Shown here piece after piece: positions 10,055 through 19,515 of a stretch of DNA of 64,000 nucleotides. Position 1 is the stretch's first letter. Each line of letters starts with the position of its first letter. Location: the NCBI GenBank assembly GCA_000181795.3, contig CM012954.1, positions 16,540,575-16,604,574 of the forward strand. Reading direction: 5' to 3'. The position numbers and the translations under genes were made by a program. A model generated the notes under the pieces. The model saw nothing but the letters and a program-made list of their open reading frames with translations, did not search any database and had not been told where the DNA came from. The DNA is from Trichinella spiralis (taxonomy: Eukaryota > Nematoda > Enoplea > Trichinellida > Trichinellidae).

Positions 10055-12146
10055 TTCCACTGTTTTACAGATGAATATGTATATGGAAGTATTTGTCTTT
10101 TTGTTTCTAAGTTCTAAGAATTTGTGGGGATGGATGTTGTGCATTTTCTCAGTTCTCTTATATATATATTCAAAATGTTGAGCAAATGTACCAGGTCAGC
10201 AGTTCATCGAAAAAGCCAATTGTCGTGCTTGAGGGCGGCAATTGGTTATTCCATTGACAGACAGCTAGCTGTCTCGTCTGTATTTCCACTTTTTCTTTTG
10301 ACCAAGCTTGCGTAATATCGGTCAGATTATGAGGGTGCTTTTTGGGCGTTGCCGTTTTTGTTGTTGGAATTTTTGTTCTTTATTATTTTTATTTTTTTTA
10401 AAATTCCCTTTGTAGTTGCTTTTTCTCTTCATTTTTTCCATTTTATCAAAGCACAAACGGGGGTTGTTTGGTATTTTTCATATCTTTTCTTTTATAACTC
10501 ATCATCTTGTTCTCTGTACGATTTCTTTTCATCCATTTTTGAGATATATTATTTTATTTATTATTTCAATAATTTTATCACAGTGTTTCTCATTGTGCAA
10601 CATGAAACAAAATTTCTGTTATCAATGCAACTGTTCTGCATGTAGTTTCATGCAATGGTGTGAATCATATTTTTTTCTTCTATACATATACTACGTACGT
10701 ATAGTTTATTACTTCTTTGTTGAATTTGTTTTTTGAATTTTTTATAATTTTTTCATTCACTTTTTAAATGATTATTATCAACAGTAAGTGTGTTTCAACT
10801 TTTGAAGTTTTCAAAATTTATGACCAAGCGACTGAAGTGTTTCAATTTTGAATTTCAAGCCATTAATTTTAATACGGCCTGATTGAACTCGCTGCGTTTC
10901 AAGTTTTGACCAAATTTTCCGGTGAATGCAATTTATTTCTTTTTTAAAAATTGAAATTTTTTTTCACTTTTTATTCACAAATTTTTCAAATTGTTCAATT
11001 CAACATTTTGCATAGATTATTGAGAATAAAATTTCTCATTGAGATGGTTTTTTATGAATTAGCCAGCCAGCATTGGGGATGATAATAAGTTTCAAGGTTG
11101 TTGTACAGGGCTTTAATTTTCAAATCACAGCTTTTTGTTTGATAATTTTTGAAATTTTGCCAATTTTCTGTTTATTTTTATTGTAAACTTCACAACTTTG
11201 CATACAAGGTAATTTGCTATGTGGAATCACAAATTATTAATAATTTCTTTTTTCTTGCAAAGCATTCGAACTTAATTGTTTGAGATTTTCTGTTCGCTTA
11301 GTTTGAATTTGATTTTTCTTTTCAAAATTAAACCACAAACCATTATAGGAGGAATAAATAGACCTTCTTTCTTCAGATTAATCTGCATCTGATTAAAATA
11401 ATTTTGCACGATTGGAATAGATGTAGATGGTGATAAAGTTTTTCTTGTTTTGCCTTTCATGCAACTGGATCTGCAGAATTGCAATCTCGTGTTGTTGGTT
11501 TGATGAATTGTCGTTCAAACATGCGACAATTCTCTGCTAAGCTACGCCAATTTTGGGTCACCAATTGATCTTGCAAGCCGCTCTGCATGGTACGGTTGAA
11601 TTTTTTGGAATCAGATGAAGAGATTTTTTTTATCTGCATTCGTCTGAGATGATTTATCTGTCTGTCGCTTGTTGTGCAAATTGTCGCCTGCTTGGACAAC
11701 AGCAGTCTGGTGCCCTTGTTTGGCTTCAACTTATAACAATCATGCCGTTTTGTTGTGCTAGTTTTCCTTTTTTTCTTATTTTAAATTTTTTTCCAAATCA
11801 AACACTCTGATTATCCGAGAAGTGGACAACTTCCACTTCTCTTGTGGAACAATTTCATCCCGTTTGTCAAATATTATTGTATGATTTTATTTTATTCAAA
11901 TATAATTCAAGTAGAACTTAATTCAAGAAAAAACCAATAAACTCAATATTAATTAATCATTTATTTATAGATTATTTGAAATGAACAATAGTGGAACAGT
12001 TTCTGTCTTGCATCACATTGGAAAGAAAAATGGTCAAGTGAGAAGGTAGATATGTTGTTAATAGTGAAGTAAATGAGGTGAGAAGAAAATAAGCCTTTTT
12101 ACAGCAGAAGAGAAAATTGTGAAATTAAACAACTACATTGAGAAAA
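10055..12146. other. Intergenic region upstream of the cuticle collagen
   Basis: Contains the collagen promoter region and T-rich sequence. A minus-strand open frame around 11760-11457 (no ATG at its 5' end; internal Met MQIKKISS) has fairly protein-like composition but no recognised domain, so it is not called as a gene. No other coding signal was seen. Confidence 0.45.
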
Positions 12147-13010
12147 TTAAAAGCTGATCAATCGACGATTGATCAAATAAAGTCCAATGGAAAACAGCGT
12201 GCTGGTCATTTGACATTGAATTGGGATGAAATTCTTCTGACGCAGCGATTGCAATTCCAAATGTACAAATATCACTTGCACCATCGATTGCATGATCATT
12301 ATGATCACATACCACAGGCGCAACTGGCCAAAACTGATCATCCAAAATACACTGATGACTGCATTGAACACAGCCGAGAAGATGGAAAAATTCAACTGAC
12401 TTTCCCCTACGTTGTAATTGTCGATGAAGTACAGCACGCTGGCAATGGACAAAGACCACAAAAACGGTGGCGGATGAGCAATTATTGACGGATAGTGGGG
12501 GCAGGTGATGCCTTCCAAAAAGCCGATCACACTGGCACCGAAAAACAAATACCAACGACGTTCCTCTTCGGGCATGGTGAACTTTTTGAAGTACATGCTC
12601 ATCAAGTACGGCGCCAACAACCACTTCCCCAAAAACCACAGGATGCTGTGTCGAACCTGCGCCTGCAGGTAGCCCATTTGAGGACAGGTCCCGAATGCCA
12701 GGAACCAAATCATCCCCAACAAACACACCGCATTCCACAAGTGCATCTCGAACAACAGTCGTGTGGTTCGTGGTTCCATCGACATCTGGGGCACCGATTC
12801 GAGCATCCGTTTCTTTTTTTCGAAAATTTGATTCCCAACCATTGCCATTTCGGTCGCCCAGTCGGCCAAATCTTCTGAATAATTTTTCACCATTTTCACC
12901 CATTCCGCGTAAGTGATCTCGGCTCGCTTTTTCGTCGCCTTGAACGGCGCAGTCAAATGGTAATTGAAAGCGGATAAAAAATTTTCCAAGCTCTGGTTCA
13001 CTGAATCCAT
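12147..13010 (-). CDS. Multi-pass membrane protein of unknown function
   Basis: Single uninterrupted frame of 287 residues from ATG at 13010. A roughly 80-residue N-terminal region rich in charged residues (EKKKRM at about 64-69) precedes about seven hydrophobic segments near residues 85-107, 122-141, 153-170, 182-197, 207-227, 231-251 and 266-281. There is no signal peptide. Loop motifs such as PEEERRWYLFFGA and PHYPSIIAHPP are visible. The N-terminal FLSAFNYHL and the number of helices faintly recall TMBIM/Bax-inhibitor-1 proteins, but the typical BI-1 C-terminal acidic helix pattern is not obvious, so I do not assign the family. Codon use and good length argue for a real gene; the intronless form is unusual here and could reflect a retrocopy or lineage-specific gene. 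Confidence 0.7.
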   Translation of the reverse strand: MDSVNQSLENFLSAFNYHLTAPFKATKKRAEITYAEWVKMVKNYSEDLADWATEMAMVGNQIFEKKKRMLESVPQMSMEPRTTRLLFEMHLWNAVCLLGMIWFLAFGTCPQMGYLQAQVRHSILWFLGKWLLAPYLMSMYFKKFTMPEEERRWYLFFGASVIGFLEGITCPHYPSIIAHPPPFLWSLSIASVLYFIDNYNVGESQLNFSIFSAVFNAVISVFWMISFGQLRLWYVIIMIMQSMVQVIFVHLELQSLRQKNFIPIQCQMTSTLFSIGLYLINRRLISF

Positions 13011-13952
13011 GGTCACTCGACACTTCACACTTCCAACACTGTTCTGTCACTCTGATCGATTTACCAATTGCACTTGTGAAAAATGGTTTAAAGAACTTTT
13101 AAACATTTCACGTTTAAAACTCATATTGTTTAAATTTAAAGCATTGATCGCTTTTTTAATCTTTAAACCATTGTCAAGTCGGTGTGTAACAACGAATTCA
13201 CTAGCGGTTGACAATTTTTCACTTTTTTCAATTTATCAATTAATCATATCAAAACAACCATCTTGAAATAGCTTTCTAATCATCTGTATGCTATGGGTCA
13301 ACTTTTCGCCACAACGGTAACAAGGTTAACTGAAACTGAAATTTGTCGAACAAATTGTGTATAATATTGTGAAAATTCTTTTCTTTTCTTTTCATTTTAT
13401 CAAAACATAATGAAATGCCACAAATTTGACAATTAACTACATGTCGCAATATTTTCAGTATTTATTTATTTTTTATTCTTAATATTATCGAAGTGGTGTG
13501 CTTTTGAACTCTGTCGGTTTTTCGTTTTAAACGAAATTAGAATACGAAATTTTATTATCCCAATCAATTCGTTCAAAAACATGCACAAGTTTGATTTTTC
13601 ATCAACCGTCAAACATAATATCATTAGTATACTTTTTGATTTTCAGGTTACTACATAATGCTTTATTCAATCTTTTCACAAATGTATACATATATCGACT
13701 TTTCAAAATCTACTGTACATAATCGATTTTGTAAAGATTCTATTTTGGGAAAATGAAATCCTAGCACAACATAATAAAAATTTTATTTTATTAAAATAAC
13801 AATTTTCAAAAACACTTTCACATTCTTTTAAAAAGTTTGTACGTTTAATCATATTTGGCTCTTCATATTGTCAAATTTTAATGTACCTATCAATCATTTT
13901 GTTTAGAACGATCGTTTATTAATTTGCAAATATTTATTGCATACGTGCAAAG
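13011..13952. other. Divergent intergenic region
   Basis: Spacer between the minus-strand membrane protein and the plus-strand FUN14 gene. AT-rich, no supported coding sequence; presumably holds both promoters. Confidence 0.5.
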
Positions 13953-14550
13953 ATGTGTAATTCCATTAGCAAGCAGATTAGCTCAGTCACGAATTCACCA
14001 GTGTGGAAAAAAATTGTTCTGGGTACAGCTTCCGGATTGTATGCTGCATTTCAAAAATACCACTCGAAACACGTCTAAAATGTGTACATTTTTTAAGCAT
14101 AACCGGCTATTGTGGCACTAAATATGGGAAAATGATTGCATTGGCTGTTGGCGGAAGTTTAATTATATTTTTGGTAAGCAATTGCGGCTATTTGATGAAC
14201 CTGTTATAAATTTTAAAAGTTTATTAATACTTGTATCTCTTATATCAATATTGTTCTGTATATGATTTTTTCTTTGATCTATTGCGTCCGTTTAGATGGC
14301 ATTACAAAGAAAAGGCGGCGTTTTGGACTTCGATGCACTGGACGAGAAGGCAAAGGAAGCTCTGGATATGATGGAAGAACGTTTGCGCCAGAATAATGCT
14401 AACTTGTCGAAGGTTTGCTTTGATCGTTAATGGTTTGAATTTTGTCAATTTGATCATCATTATTTACAGATGAAAAGATTTTTGAAGCGAGAAAGCTTTT
14501 TAGTGGGCGGCTTTTGCGCTGGCCTGTTGTTGGGATTTGGCTGTGCTTGA
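13953..14550 (+). CDS. FUN14-domain protein (FUNDC-like), short form
   Basis: Four exons: 13953-14038, 14098-14173, 14296-14412, 14470-14550, giving 119 residues with consistent phases. The spliced product contains the FUN14 pattern: WKKIVLGTASGFITGYCGTKYGK then ALAVGGSL (compare the family's G-W-x-x-G-Y...KVGKLAATAVGGG), a charged amphipathic region (DALDEKAKEALDMM), and a C-terminal glycine-rich hydrophobic segment VGGFCAGLLLGFGCA. FUNDC1-type proteins sit in the outer mitochondrial membrane and act as mitophagy receptors and contact-site proteins. Here only about 17 residues precede the domain, so the YxxL LC3-interacting region of FUNDC1 is not seen; an upstream exon could have been missed. 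The first intron (14039-14097) is only 59 nt and was required to restore the motif. Start codon moderately certain. Confidence 0.85.
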
Positions 14551-15623
14551 TGTGAACTTGAAAATGTTTTTGTTTGTTTATGAAGTTATTATTGATGATT
14601 TTTGAAAAAATTTTGTTGGTGCTAATTCAGAATTTATAGCATTCGTTCTGTTTTCAAGGCTGTGATGGCGCTTTTCTGAGCAGCACTGCGAAATTGTGTT
14701 ACCAATCGCAGCATAGTTACTTGCTTGTTCGCTAGAATTGTATTGAAAGATTTTCAATGAACAGCATCGCACGGATTAGATGTTCTCGTATTTCGAATAA
14801 ATAAAATTTTTTGCATCATTTATCCGTAATTACATGCAAAAATAATGGGAAAATTGACACATCTAATGTACAGTATGCTAGATATCCGTTCTCATTTTCA
14901 ATTAACGTATACATTGCAGAAAGTTTATTTTGAAATAAAAATAATATACATATTTCATTAAAATATTTTAAATTTAAAATAAACACAATACGCCAAGTTT
15001 AATTTATTGTAACTTATTAACAGGAAAATCAAGTTCAAATTTTTTCTAGCCGTCATGTATAAAATTTTACACGGCTGAAAGTGTGTAATTTTTGTTAATT
15101 TGAAGAATATTGAATGAACATTTTTGCTCTACAACTGCACTTATGTTCTAGCTAGAATTAGTTGATATTTGTTTGAATCAAATTTTTGTTAAAGATGCTG
15201 AAACTTGATTTTTAGTTTGGTAATCATCGTTCAAACACTGCTGCCTGAACGAACATGCTATAGTTTGCATGTGAATTTTACGTATGCGTTGTTCGCTTGA
15301 ATGAATTTCTTTAATTGAATCATTCGAAATAAACATACATTGATTTCGATCACAATTTGTAATTTATTACGTTTTTAATTCTTGATTACAGAAAATGTTA
15401 AACTTTCACTGAACGCTTGTTTTGACTTGAAGCTGATCATCTTAGCAAAAATTGACTAGAATTAACACGGTATGTAATTGCGGTGGTTAGTTTCAAACGT
15501 TGAAATTAATCTTTGCCCAAGCGATATTGCTGTTATTGCAAATTGTTTATCATTTGTTTAATAAGTGTTTGATTGTTGTGAAAATTTCAGCTAGTAGAAA
15601 AGCATTTTTACAACTTCTTCGAA
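14551..15623. other. Intergenic region
   Basis: AT-rich spacer between FUN14 and the short-chain dehydrogenase gene. Just before the dehydrogenase ATG there is a pyrimidine-rich TTTCAG at about 15585-15590 that could be a cis- or trans-splice acceptor. Nothing else recognised. Confidence 0.45.
14796..14801 (+). other. Candidate polyadenylation signal of the FUN14 gene
   Basis: AATAAA about 245 nt after the stop codon at 14550. Motif only. Confidence 0.35.
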
Positions 15624-16562
15624 ATGGACATACTGAATAAATTAGTATCCTTTCCATTGAAAATGGTAGCCACGGCTGGAGTTGCTTTGGTACTTTATGT
15701 TCTGATGGTCCGCCAACGTCAGCAGAGGCGAATGTGTTGGCTGCGCAACAAGACGGTACTAATTACGGGCGCCAGCTCTGGTCTCGGTGAGGCTTTGGCT
15801 AGACAGTTCTACTTGCAAGGATGCAAGGTGATTTTGGCAGCCCGCAGTTTGAACAAGCTGCATAAAAACTGCGAAGTGTTGGTTCAGAAAGAGTCGTCGG
15901 CTGTGAAGAATCGGATTCGTCTGCACGAGCCTCAGTGTTACGCTGTCGATTTGGCAAATCCGAACAGCATAGAGTCGTTTGTTGAAGAAGTTGTTGAACG
16001 CAATCCGGTGATAGATGTGATTGTAAATAATGCCGGTATTTCGGTCCGTTCTTGCGCTCTGGATACGACCATGCAAGTGCATCGTCTGTTGATGGAAGTG
16101 AATTATTTCGGTCACATTGCCGTGACGCAAGCAATCTTGAACAGGGACGTAAAGTCGAAAAGCGTTGTCTGCATAAGCAGCGTGCAGGGTCGTATAGCTA
16201 TACCTCATCGGAGCGCTTATGCCGCTTCCAAGCACGCTTTTCAGGCCTACTTTGACTGTTTGAGGGCAGAAGTGGCGCATCGTGGCTTGCAAGTGTTGCT
16301 AGTATCCCCGGGTTATATAAGGACGCAACTGTCGGCCAACGCTTTGGACGGTACGGGTGTGGCACAGAATGTTGTCGACAGAAACACCGAAACTGGCATG
16401 ATGCCCGACTGGGTTGCTTGCAGGATTCTCAAAGCGTTGGTAAACAACGAACAAGAGTTGATCTTGGCTTCTTGGTATGTTCGGTTTGCAATACTTTTGC
16501 GCGTTGTCTGGCCATCGCTTTATTTTTGGATAATGCAAAGACGCGCTTCCAGAACAGAATAG
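15624..16562 (+). CDS. Short-chain dehydrogenase/reductase, DHRS7B-like
   Basis: Intronless frame of 312 residues. An N-terminal membrane anchor (about residues 10-30) precedes a Rossmann fold with the cofactor motif TGASSGLG at 48-55, NNAG at 135-138, and the catalytic residues Asn160, Ser186, Tyr199 and Lys203 (YAASK). The segments IPHRSAYAASKHAFQAYFDC and SPGYIRTQLS resemble DHRS7B (PexRAP), a membrane-bound reductase of ether-lipid synthesis that reduces acyl-dihydroxyacetone phosphate using NADPH. DHRS7 and other classical SDRs are alternatives, but the match at the catalytic helix favours DHRS7B. All catalytic residues are present, so it is probably active. The lack of introns in a region of intron-containing genes is notable. 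Confidence 0.9.
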   Translation: MDILNKLVSFPLKMVATAGVALVLYVLMVRQRQQRRMCWLRNKTVLITGASSGLGEALARQFYLQGCKVILAARSLNKLHKNCEVLVQKESSAVKNRIRLHEPQCYAVDLANPNSIESFVEEVVERNPVIDVIVNNAGISVRSCALDTTMQVHRLLMEVNYFGHIAVTQAILNRDVKSKSVVCISSVQGRIAIPHRSAYAASKHAFQAYFDCLRAEVAHRGLQVLLVSPGYIRTQLSANALDGTGVAQNVVDRNTETGMMPDWVACRILKALVNNEQELILASWYVRFAILLRVVWPSLYFWIMQRRASRTE

Positions 16563-17149
16563 TGCTTTATTTTTTGTACTATCATCAATTTTTGTAAACG
16601 TTGTATTTCATTTAGCACGAATTGTGATTTGATAATTTTTCAATTAAATACTTTATATCAAAATGATGTGGATTAATTTTTTTCTGTTAATTTTTTCCAT
16701 TTTATTTTACCAAATAATGTACATTTGTTGATGATTATTTGCTGAAGAAGTGATTTTTAGAGAAAACAAAAATTTTTTTCACAAAAATTGCGAAATCTTA
16801 TGGGCTGAATGTTTTTCAAAGTTTGGAAAAGCAAATTTCTAATTTTCCATAAGAATTTGCTGCAGATTCAAAACACCGAGTAGGAGAAATGCACAGCTAA
16901 CAACAACGAATCGCATTTTAATAAGCGCAACGCACAGCACAAGCGCGCACGGACGATCCTTGGAGAAAGTAGTGAGCGCAGGAGCTAAAATGGGTTATCC
17001 TGTATACACACCTCCAGGTTGCGCATATCTTGTGCCTTATTTACATATTTATTGACTGAACAATGTTCATCAACTTCACTCACATCCCCAACAGTGTATT
17101 TTAGAATGTTCTGCAGAATTTTGGTGATGCGGTACTTTTGGAATAAATG
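16563..17149. other. Intergenic region between the dehydrogenase gene and the transposase remnant
   Basis: No supported gene. The stretch from about 16860 to 17150 is richer in GC than its surroundings and may be further decayed transposon sequence: one frame near 17060-17090 reads HQLHSHPQQ, loosely like the His-x-His end of a FLYWCH finger, but out of frame with the transposase part. Confidence 0.4.
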
Positions 17150-17645
17150 ACCACTGAAAACACAAGAAAGCTGGCGTTGCGAAATATTATTTCTAAAGGT
17201 CGCGGAAGAAACAAAACCCATCCTCGCCATTTACGATGAAGAAATTTCCGCCGCGTCCGCTGTGCCATCTGCATCTGGCCATTTTCCGCTTTTCAAGCGG
17301 ATGAAGTCCACGATGTACAGCCATCGGACAAAGCGATACCTAAAACTGCCTGAACATCGTCGGAACTAGCAAATCCCTGACGCATTCAGGGCAACAATGG
17401 CCGGTGAAGATTTTTTGCTGTGGCAGAGTGCATCGAGTCATATATTGGTATTGGCTACGGGTTCTAACATTAGACTGATGGCAACCAGGCGAACCTGGGC
17501 ATTGGATGGTACATTCAAGGTTGTACCACAATGGTATCAAAAACTGTTTCCCATCCATACCTTCTTGGCGGGCAAGCTGCTGCCAGCAGTCTATTGTTTA
17601 TGTACGGATAAAGATCTTACGTCAATCTTAATCCACAAACAATAA
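17150..17645 (+). mobile_element. Decayed MULE-type transposase fragment
   Basis: A plus-strand frame reads QESWRCEILFLKVAEET...ILAIYDEE, a basic stretch FKRMKSTMYSHRTKRYLKL, a stop codon (TAG at about 17368), then FRATMAGEDFLLW, a hydrophobic SHILVLAT, and RTWALDGTFKVVPQWYQKL. This order, with the DGTFK motif after an ILVFAT-like strand, is typical of MULE-type transposase-like proteins linked to FLYWCH domains. The internal stop, the loss of most of the catalytic domain after 17645 and the missing N-terminus mean it cannot be active. No terminal inverted repeats or target-site duplications were identified. GC content is higher than in the surroundings, as expected for inserted DNA. Confidence 0.75.
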
Positions 17646-18122
17646 TTTGTGATTTTGAAATCTCTCTGATACCACTTTGTTAATATTGTTCACTGTTATA
17701 TTGTTTATTGTTGTTGTTGTTGACTGTTCTTTACTGTTGTTGTTGCTGCTCTTGACTAGTGAAAAATCAAAATCACTATTTAACTTATTTTTGTATTGTA
17801 TCGTTTTTTCTGAATTATTACTATCGCATGTGATATAACGTAACTGTGGTACAATAAAATATAGAATAATGATAAAAGTTATTATTGAAAACGTTGATCA
17901 CTAAAAAGTATAAACTTCACTAATAATATATTGGAAAAACAAAATTTCAATGAATGATAAAACTTATAAATCTTGATTGAAACAATTCCCAAATAAGGAA
18001 TATTTTCATTATTAATGTTACGTCACCACTATTAAAGTTACGTAATCCTAAATGGAATATTTGAACCAATGAAATGAAGAATATTACAGCTAATCACAAC
18101 TGAAGAGTTTGAATCAATGAGC
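17646..18122. other. Intergenic, microsatellite-rich
   Basis: Contains TGT/TTG trinucleotide runs near 17700-17750 and AT-rich sequence. The remaining transmembrane helices of the adjacent receptor fragment were not found here. Confidence 0.45.
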
Positions 18123-18232
18123 AATTAGATAAGGAAAACTAATAAGACGACGAATTGATGGTCCAATGAAATAGCGAGTTCAACGACCAGTAAAATTAGA
18201 CCGTGAAAATTTGTCCCGCAATCCACCATCCC

Positions 18233-18242
18233 NNNNNNNNNN
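18233..18242. other. Assembly gap (10 N)
   Basis: Ten Ns inside the GPCR coding region. Ten is probably a placeholder length, so distance and adjacency across it are uncertain. Confidence 0.95.
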
Positions 18243-18553
18243 GCGTTGTCGGCGGCGGCCAGCCCAATCAGCAGAATATCCATCGACGTGGGTGTGCTAT
18301 TGGAACGACGAAACAAGTGGATGAAAATGGCGTTGCTGACCAAGCCGATTACGGCAACGACAATCATCAGCACACTGCAGACGACATTGAACAGAAATTG
18401 ACTTGCCGGATATGAATAGGCAGCTAACAGTGGCGACAAACTTTCTTCGAACACAATTGCCGCCGCCGCCGCCCCTTTGTTTGTCCAATTCGAAGTTGAA
18501 TTGAAATTTGAATTTTCAGCCGACGGTGAACAACCCATAATTATTGTTGTCAT
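18243..18553 (-). CDS. Class A GPCR N-terminus, neuropeptide-receptor-like (partial)
   Basis: Minus-strand exon from ATG 18553 to the assembly gap. The extracellular N-terminus has potential N-glycosylation sites (NST, NWT). TM1 is about FNVVCSVLMIVVAVIGLVSNAIFIHLF with the conserved Asn of helix 1. The first intracellular loop RRSNSTPTSMDILLIGL runs into LAAAD, the start of TM2 with its conserved Asp. The S/T-P-T-x-x-x-L-x-x-L-A-x-A-D arrangement resembles FMRFamide/myosuppressin-type receptors, which couple to G proteins at the plasma membrane of neurons or muscle. The frame meets ten Ns in TM2 and cannot be followed with confidence; no TM3-TM7 is visible leftward in the window. Could be a gene broken by misassembly or a pseudogene. 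Confidence 0.65.
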
Positions 18554-18695
18554 CAATATTAAATATTTGCCAAGCTGTGGCAGGACGCTTGTGGATGTTC
18601 TGAATTCGAGAGGATTTTATTAATTAATTACTAATTTTCTGCTTCTTCGTCTTTTTCTTCTTCTTCTTCTTCTTCTTGTTGTTGTTGTACTTTTG

Positions 18696-18830
18696 CTACT
18701 GCTGCTTGTATTGACAACGACAGATGAGGCATGATTGGTCACACAGACAGTGGGAATATTTTATTTCATCGCGTTTCACACGACCACGTCGTTGGTACAT
18801 CAAGTAACATGAGCTTGACGACGGCAATTT
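18696..18830 (-). other. Candidate Cys-rich exon of unknown gene
   Basis: A strong acceptor (pyrimidine tract plus CTCGCAG) ends at 18831, followed by 44 open codons ending at TAG 18698-18696. The product would contain SSSSCYLMYQRRGRVKRDE and then HCLCDQSCLICRC, with seven Cys in total. No family is recognised and no upstream exon was found. It may instead be 5' UTR of the GPCR to its left. Confidence 0.2.
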
Positions 18831-19479
18831 CTGCGAGAAAAAAAAATGCAAATTTTAATTTTTTTTTCTTCAATTAAATCGTGTAAACTGTCAAAGTGAA
18901 TAACGGTCGAGAAAAGTTGCATGAATGTAATCGACTGCGTCATGACAATTTAAAATCGAATTAATTCGGATTTTTTTTCTTGCTTTTTATTTCTGGAGGG
19001 AATTTTAGAAATTTACGTTTTTTTCTCTCTCTCTTTTTCTCTGATCACCACCAAATCAACAGTCGTCATTGAATGCCAAATAATTAACTACTGCTCAGGC
19101 TAATTTTTCAAATTTCACTACATGCTCTGTGATGATGGAATTATTAGTCTGAAATTTTCAAATTAAAATGGAAAATGCTCGTTTTGTCGATCCAGTGAAA
19201 AATAGCTGACTGATTTGGAAAATAATTGAGCATTTTTAAAAATATTTTTCTTTTCACGCTAATAATTTGGAAACAGCATTGCAAAATTCAACCGAAACGA
19301 AAAACCACCCACCACAATAAGTCACCATTAATAATTCTTTCACTCATTTTTCCAATTGCTTTATACAACAAAATGCAATTTCTAAATATGGGAAATAATT
19401 TTTCGTTCTGCTCTCAATCCATTGCATTGTTGTCAAACGAGCATCTTGTCGACATGCAATTTAAACTAGCAGATGGAAT

Positions 19480-19480
19480 A

Positions 19481-19514
<34 letters not shown>

Positions 19515-19515
19515 T
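19480..19515. repeat. (TAT)n microsatellite
   Basis: About 11 uninterrupted TAT/ATT units. Similar shorter arrays occur near 21090-21112, 25920-25945 and 28038-28060. Confidence 0.9.

Noticed and set aside
12133-13050. Overlapping second minus-strand frame at the membrane protein
   Set aside because: It is Cys/Val-rich with no helices or motifs, and its start is not a good ATG; the frame with regular hydrophobic segments is preferred.
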